Shown: positions 11,649 through 15,366 of the stretch, piece after piece
Layout: the number at the start of each line of letters is the position of its first letter
Position numbering within the stretch: position 1 is the first letter of the stretch
Source of the DNA: CAG-488 sp963625295
GTDB taxonomy: Bacteria; Bacillota; Clostridia; Oscillospirales; Acutalibacteraceae
Length of the DNA: 15,366 nucleotides
Direction: 5' to 3'
Assembly (NCBI GenBank): GCA_963625295.1
Contig: CAVFTC010000045.1
Coordinates: 1-15,366, forward strand
Position numbers and translations under genes: made by a program
The notes under the pieces: model-generated
The model's database searches: none
What the model was told of the DNA's origin: nothing
Seen by the model: only the letters and a program-made list of their open reading frames with translations

Positions 11649-13511
11649 TTATTTATTGTCATCGTCCGTTACGTCTGTGTAGTCGGCGTCATAGAAGCCG
11701 TCCGCACCCTGTGCGCCTGCACCCGGGTTGCCACCCATGTTCGGATCTGCCTGCTGACCTGCAGCACCCTGTGCGCCCTGAGCAGCCTTGTAGATCTTCT
11801 CGGACACCTCATAGAACTTCTTCTGGAGAGCCTCCTGCTTGTTCTTGATAAGGTTGATATCCTGACCCTTGAGAGCTTCCTTCAAGCCTTCAATCTCGGC
11901 ATTGAGTGCGTCCTTGTCAGCCTGCTCGAACTTGTCGCCCTCCTCTGAAAGGAGTTTCTCGCACTGGTAAACCATCTGGTCTGCGTTGTTCCTTGTGTCA
12001 ACCTCCTCACGGCGCTGCTTATCCTCCTGAGCGAACTGCTCCGCCTCATGAACAGCCTTTTCAATGTCGTCCTTGGACATGTTGGTTGAGGAAGTGATAG
12101 AGATAGACTGCTCCTTGTTCGTTCCGAGATCCTTAGCGGAAACATGAACGATACCGTTTGCGTCTATATCGAATGTAACCTCGATCTGCGGAACGCCACG
12201 GCGTGCCGGCATAATTCCGTCAAGATGGAATACACCGAGGGTCTTGTTGTCCTTAGCAAACTCTCTTTCGCCCTGGAGAACATGAACCTCAACAGACGGC
12301 TGATTGTCAACAGCCGTTGAGAAGATCTGGCTCTTCTTTACGGGGATAGTTGTGTTCCTGTCGATGATCTTTGTGTTGATGCCGCCCATCGTCTCGATAC
12401 CAAGTGAAAGCGGAGTAACATCAAGAAGAAGAAGTCCCTTGACTTCGCCGCCCATAACGCCGGCTTGGAGAGCTGCGCCGATTGCAACGCACTCATCGGG
12501 GTTGATGCCCTTGAAAGGCTCTTTGCCGATGAATTTCTTGATTTCTTCCTGAACGGCAGGAATTCTTGAAGAACCGCCGACCATGAGAACCTTATCGATT
12601 TCAGAGGTTGAAAGACCGGAGTCGCTCATCGCCTGACGAACGGGACCCATTGTGGACTCAACAAGGTCTGCCGTAAGCTCGTTAAACTTTGCTCTTGTAA
12701 GCGTCAGCTCAAGGTGCTTCGGACCTGTTGCGTCAACGGTGATATAGGGAAGGTTGATGTCCGAAGATGTTACGCCGGAAAGCTCAATCTTGGCCTTTTC
12801 CGCTGCTTCCTTAAGTCTCTGCATAGCCATCTTGTCGCCACGAAGATCAATTCCGCTCGTCTTTTTGAACTCATCAATGATCCAGTTCATAACTCTCTGG
12901 TCAAAGTCGTCGCCACCGAGGTGGTTGTTACCTGCCGTTGCAAGAACCTCCTGAACGCCGTCGCCCATCTCGATGATGGAAACATCGAATGTACCGCCGC
13001 CGAGGTCATAAACCATAACCTTCTGGTCGTCTTCCTTATCAATACCGTAAGCAAGAGCTGCGGCTGTCGGCTCGTTGATGATTCTCTTAACCTCAAGGCC
13101 GGCAATGTGACCTGCGTCCTTTGTTGCCTGACGCTGAGCGTCGGTGAAGTATGCCGGAACGGTGATAACAGCCTCGGAAACCTTCTCGCCGAGGTAAGCC
13201 TCTGCGTCCGTCTTAAGCTTCTGAAGAATCATTGCGGAAATTTCCTGCGGGGTGTATTTCTTGTCGTCGATAGTTACCTTGTAATCCGAGCCCATCTGAC
13301 GCTTGATTGACGAAACCGTTCTGTCGGGATTTGTGATAGCCTGACGCTTTGCGACCTGACCTACCATTCTCTCACCGTTCTTGCCGAAGCCGACAACCGA
13401 CGGAGTTGTTCTTGCGCCCTCTGCGTTAGCGATAACTACAGGCTCGCCGCCCTCGATAACTGCTACGCATGAATTTGTTGTACCTAAATCAATACCAATA
13501 ACCTTTGACAT
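11649..13511 (-). CDS. dnaK: Chaperone protein DnaK (Hsp70)
   Basis: The 620-residue ATP-driven chaperone. The nucleotide-binding domain begins G-I-D-L-G-T-T-N-S (6-14) and holds D-L-G-G-G-T-F-D-V-S-I and G-G-S-S-R-I-P; the interdomain linker G-L-L-L-L-D-V-T-P-L-S-L-G is followed by the peptide-binding domain and a helical lid. Compared with the proteobacterial protein, about 23 residues are missing after I-K-R-Q-M-G, the deletion typical of Gram-positive DnaK. The C-terminus has a Gln/Gly/Ala-rich tail ending in an acidic D-Y-T-D-V-T-D-D-D. AGGAGG precedes the ATG, and the gene is 24 nt after grpE. Confidence 0.98.
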   Translation of the reverse strand: MSKVIGIDLGTTNSCVAVIEGGEPVVIANAEGARTTPSVVGFGKNGERMVGQVAKRQAITNPDRTVSSIKRQMGSDYKVTIDDKKYTPQEISAMILQKLKTDAEAYLGEKVSEAVITVPAYFTDAQRQATKDAGHIAGLEVKRIINEPTAAALAYGIDKEDDQKVMVYDLGGGTFDVSIIEMGDGVQEVLATAGNNHLGGDDFDQRVMNWIIDEFKKTSGIDLRGDKMAMQRLKEAAEKAKIELSGVTSSDINLPYITVDATGPKHLELTLTRAKFNELTADLVESTMGPVRQAMSDSGLSTSEIDKVLMVGGSSRIPAVQEEIKKFIGKEPFKGINPDECVAIGAALQAGVMGGEVKGLLLLDVTPLSLGIETMGGINTKIIDRNTTIPVKKSQIFSTAVDNQPSVEVHVLQGEREFAKDNKTLGVFHLDGIMPARRGVPQIEVTFDIDANGIVHVSAKDLGTNKEQSISITSSTNMSKDDIEKAVHEAEQFAQEDKQRREEVDTRNNADQMVYQCEKLLSEEGDKFEQADKDALNAEIEGLKEALKGQDINLIKNKQEALQKKFYEVSEKIYKAAQGAQGAAGQQADPNMGGNPGAGAQGADGFYDADYTDVTDDDNK

Positions 13512-13535
13512 AATATATTCCTCCTAAGATATTTA

Positions 13536-14090
13536 TTAGTTTGCTACAGCTACCATCGCCGGGCGAATTACCTTATCGCCTATCTTGTAGCCCTTTGCAA
13601 ATACATTTGTGATAATGTTCTCGCCGAGATTCTCATCCTCCGAGTGCATTACGGCGTTGTGGAAGTTCGGATCAAACTCCTCGCCCTCCTCGCCGAACGA
13701 CTCGACCTTGAGATCCTTGAAAACGGTTTCAAACTGCTTGAATGTCATTTCAACGCCCTTTTTGTAATCCTCGAATGTGATGTCGGGATTTGCAAAAATT
13801 CTGTCGAAATTGTCCGCCACCGGAAGCAGCTCCTTGATGACCGAAGCCTTGCAGTCGATGTAAAGCGCATCCTTTTCTCTCTGCGAACGCTTGCGGAAGT
13901 TATCATACTCCGCTGCAATTCTCAAAAGCTGGTCGCTCTTTTCGGCAAGCTGCTTTTGAAGCTTTTCCTCGGCGCTTTCTTCCTCGACCTTTTTCTCTTC
14001 CTTTACCTGCGCTTCTTCGTTTTTACTTTCTTCCTTCTTTTTATCCTCAGCCTTTGCGGCTGCTTCTTCGCTGTTTTTCTTTTTCGCCAA
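13536..14090 (-). CDS. grpE: Nucleotide exchange factor GrpE
   Basis: A 184-residue protein that releases ADP from DnaK. Residues 1-50 are a Lys/Glu-rich, low-complexity segment, followed by a long coiled coil (about 45-95, containing the R-I-A-A-E-Y-D-N-F-R-K-R motif) and the C-terminal beta domain with N-P-D-I-T-F and H-N-A-V-M. The start codon is TTG at 14090, with AAAGGA 10 nt upstream; the nearby ATG at 14100 is out of frame. The hrcA stop codon TGA is joined to this ribosome binding site (TGAAAGGA), so translation of the two genes is coupled. The TTG may keep expression lower. Confidence 0.97.
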   Translation of the reverse strand: MAKKKNSEEAAAKAEDKKKEESKNEEAQVKEEKKVEEESAEEKLQKQLAEKSDQLLRIAAEYDNFRKRSQREKDALYIDCKASVIKELLPVADNFDRIFANPDITFEDYKKGVEMTFKQFETVFKDLKVESFGEEGEEFDPNFHNAVMHSEDENLGENIITNVFAKGYKIGDKVIRPAMVAVAN

Positions 14091-14105
14091 AAGTAATCAT
14101 TCCTT

Positions 14106-15131
14106 TCAGTCTTCGTTGAGAACTCCGGAGAGTATTTTTCCGACCATATCGGTCAGATATCTGACGCTCGGTATCAGCGTTGCATAGTCAATCCTTGTCG
14201 GGCCGATAATTCCGATAGAGCCGTGATTTTCTCCGACATCGTACTGAGCCATAATAACGCTTGAATTTTCGAGCGGCTTTAGCTTGTTCTCACTGCCGAT
14301 TTTAACATTCATCTCTTTTTTATTATCGGCAAAAATCCTGCTCAACGGCTCTCCCCGTCTGAGAAAATCCATCAGCTCGTATGCCGTTGCGCCGTAGTCG
14401 CCGTAATGAAAGATATTTGACTGACCGCCGAGCATAAGCGGAATTTCCGTAGCCTCCGCCGCAAGCTCCGACACCGTCGAGATAAGCGGTATCATCGTCA
14501 GCGCATCTCCTCCCATTGACGCAACAAGGGTCTGAAGCGTTGCAGTGTCAATGGAATCAAGCTCCGTTCCGATAAAGGAGGTTTTGACGATGTTGTAAAA
14601 CTTCTCAATAACGGAAGCGTTCAAGTCAACATCGCTTCGGCAGAATCTGCTCTTTATCATACCCGTTGAAGTCAGCAGCACCACCATTCCCGTCCGCAAT
14701 CCGACCGGAACAAACTCGACACGCTTTATTGTGACATTATCGCCGGAGGGAGCGGTCGAAATTGCAGCGCAATTCGTCATGTCCGCAAGAAAATCGCTCG
14801 CCCGTTTGAGTATACCCTCAGGTCCTGCGTTTCTTATCGAAATGCCTGCTTCAATGCGTCTTTTTGCCGCATCATCAAGCTGACGGACTCCCATTAGATG
14901 ATCCACATAATAGCGGTAGCCCTCATCGGTGGGGATTCTGCCCGCCGAGGTATGAGGCTGTTCGAGAAGACCCATTCCGGAAAGCTCAGCCATCTCGTTT
15001 CTGATAGTGGCCGAGGAAACCGAAAGCTCAGGATTTTTCTGCAAAAGCTTCGAACCGACAGGCTCGCCCGTCTTTATATAATGCTCGACAACGGCAGCAA
15101 GTATTTTTTCTTTTCTTTGACTGAGTTCCAT
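14106..15131 (-). CDS. hrcA: Heat-inducible transcription repressor HrcA
   Basis: The repressor that binds CIRCE and shuts off the heat-shock operon; its activity depends on GroEL, so free GroEL signals the absence of stress. The 341-residue protein starts M-E-L-S-Q-R-K-E-K-I-L and has the N-terminal winged helix with S-S-A-T-I-R-N-E-M-A-E-L and H-T-S-A-G-R-I-P-T-D-E-G-Y-R, both characteristic. It is the first gene of the operon, as is usual in Bacillota, and controls itself through the CIRCE at 15154-15180. Confidence 0.97.
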   Translation of the reverse strand: MELSQRKEKILAAVVEHYIKTGEPVGSKLLQKNPELSVSSATIRNEMAELSGMGLLEQPHTSAGRIPTDEGYRYYVDHLMGVRQLDDAAKRRIEAGISIRNAGPEGILKRASDFLADMTNCAAISTAPSGDNVTIKRVEFVPVGLRTGMVVLLTSTGMIKSRFCRSDVDLNASVIEKFYNIVKTSFIGTELDSIDTATLQTLVASMGGDALTMIPLISTVSELAAEATEIPLMLGGQSNIFHYGDYGATAYELMDFLRRGEPLSRIFADNKKEMNVKIGSENKLKPLENSSVIMAQYDVGENHGSIGIIGPTRIDYATLIPSVRYLTDMVGKILSGVLNED

Positions 15132-15153
15132 ATTCTCACCGCCTTTAGCACCG

Positions 15154-15180
15154 TTAGCACTCTTTTGCTCTGAGTGCTAA
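15154..15180 (-). promoter_or_regulatory. CIRCE operator (HrcA binding site)
   Basis: TTAGCACTC (15154-15162), nine bases, then GAGTGCTAA (15172-15180): a perfect match to the CIRCE consensus. It lies 11 nt after the -10 box, so it covers the transcription start and early leader. A further TTAGCACC at 15145-15152 repeats the half-site in tandem with a 9-bp period. Confidence 0.97.
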
Positions 15181-15191
15181 CTACATTTAAT

Positions 15192-15220
15192 AATATACAA
15201 CTGTCCGCACGATTTGTCAA
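15192..15220 (-). promoter_or_regulatory. Sigma-A promoter of the hrcA operon
   Basis: On the minus strand, TTGACA (15220-15215) and TATATT (15197-15192) are 17 bp apart. With CIRCE directly downstream this is the standard HrcA-controlled promoter. Confidence 0.92.
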
Positions 15221-15269
15221 CACTTTAATTGTGAATTCTTTGTTAACATTTGCAATCAAGCGTACAAAT

Positions 15270-15366
15270 ATCGAGTAGGAGGGGGATTTGAGTAATCCCC
15301 CGACCTCTCACACCACCGTGCGTACCGTTCGGTACACGGCGGTTCCTTAGTTTTCGCATACTTGCA
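15270..15366 (-). mobile_element. Group II intron, 3' end (domains V and VI), cut by the window edge
   Basis: On the minus strand, 15345-15311 fold as domain V: ACCGCCGTG (15343-15335) with CACGGTGGT (15320-15312), a 2-nt CG bulge (15322-15321), then TACC / GGTA closed by GAAC (15330-15327). Domain VI follows: GAG-AGG (15309-15304) pairs with CCT-A-CTC, leaving a bulged A at 15276 as the branch point, and GGGGGATT pairs with AATCCCCC. The intron would end in CGAT at 15270, with the branch A six bases before the last ones, as in known introns. The rest, including any reverse transcriptase gene, is outside the window. Class not assigned. Confidence 0.85.

Noticed and set aside
12714..13310. 198-codon plus-strand frame opposite dnaK
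   Set aside because: It is antisense to highly conserved DnaK sequence and has no domain or ribosome binding site.
1..15366. CRISPR array, tRNA, rRNA, insertion-sequence transposase
   Set aside because: No regularly spaced repeats, no cloverleaf or rRNA motifs and no transposase frame were seen on either strand.

Overview
The window looks like chromosome of an anaerobic, low-to-middle GC Bacillota, most likely a Clostridia / Oscillospirales (Ruminococcus-like) gut bacterium. The evidence is sigma-A promoters of TTGACA / TATAAT type, AGGAGG ribosome binding sites, a CIRCE-controlled hrcA-grpE-dnaK-dnaJ operon, a Gram-positive type DnaK, and an oxygen-reducing flavodiiron protein. No 16S or other rRNA or tRNA gene is present, so the taxonomy is an inference.

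Layout. (1) Positions 187-4256, plus strand: an operon for a polar amino-acid ABC importer (lipoprotein, permease, ATPase) followed by a secreted LCAT-like alpha/beta hydrolase, closed by a perfect 19-bp hairpin. A 20-nt core of that hairpin recurs in inverted orientation at 28-47, so the operon is flanked by two copies. (2) 4251-5950: a MerR regulator and an NMN-adenylyltransferase-like enzyme on the minus strand, divergent from a small Fe-S-type flavoprotein whose promoter has the typical 19-bp MerR spacer filled by a perfect inverted repeat. (3) 5963-7875, minus strand: a flavodiiron protein fused to a flavin reductase and a rubredoxin, with a Fur/PerR-like palindrome at its predicted transcription start. 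(4) 7933-10106, minus strand, visibly AT-richer: an ABC exporter without a peptidase domain, followed by three tiny hydrophobic peptide genes of 48, 32 and 28 codons, each with a Shine-Dalgarno sequence. (5) 10221-15220, minus strand: the heat-shock operon hrcA-grpE-dnaK-dnaJ with promoter, CIRCE and terminator; the dnaK-dnaJ gap holds a repeat-like hairpin element and a hairpin that covers the dnaJ ribosome binding site. (6) 15270-15366: the 3' end (domains V and VI) of a group II intron on the minus strand, running off the window 50 bp upstream of the hrcA promoter.

The most interesting part is region 4. Three short peptides share a C-terminal pattern (aliphatic-F-D/E-x-aliphatic-x-polar-aliphatic-L/F-G), lack leader sequences, and follow an exporter that lacks a leader peptidase. 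This fits a leaderless secreted peptide system, perhaps related to phenol-soluble modulins or leaderless bacteriocins, but the function is not shown by the sequence. A 163-base run of N interrupts the exporter gene in its ATPase domain. There is no gene-free stretch over 300 bases; the shorter gaps are described in their entries.
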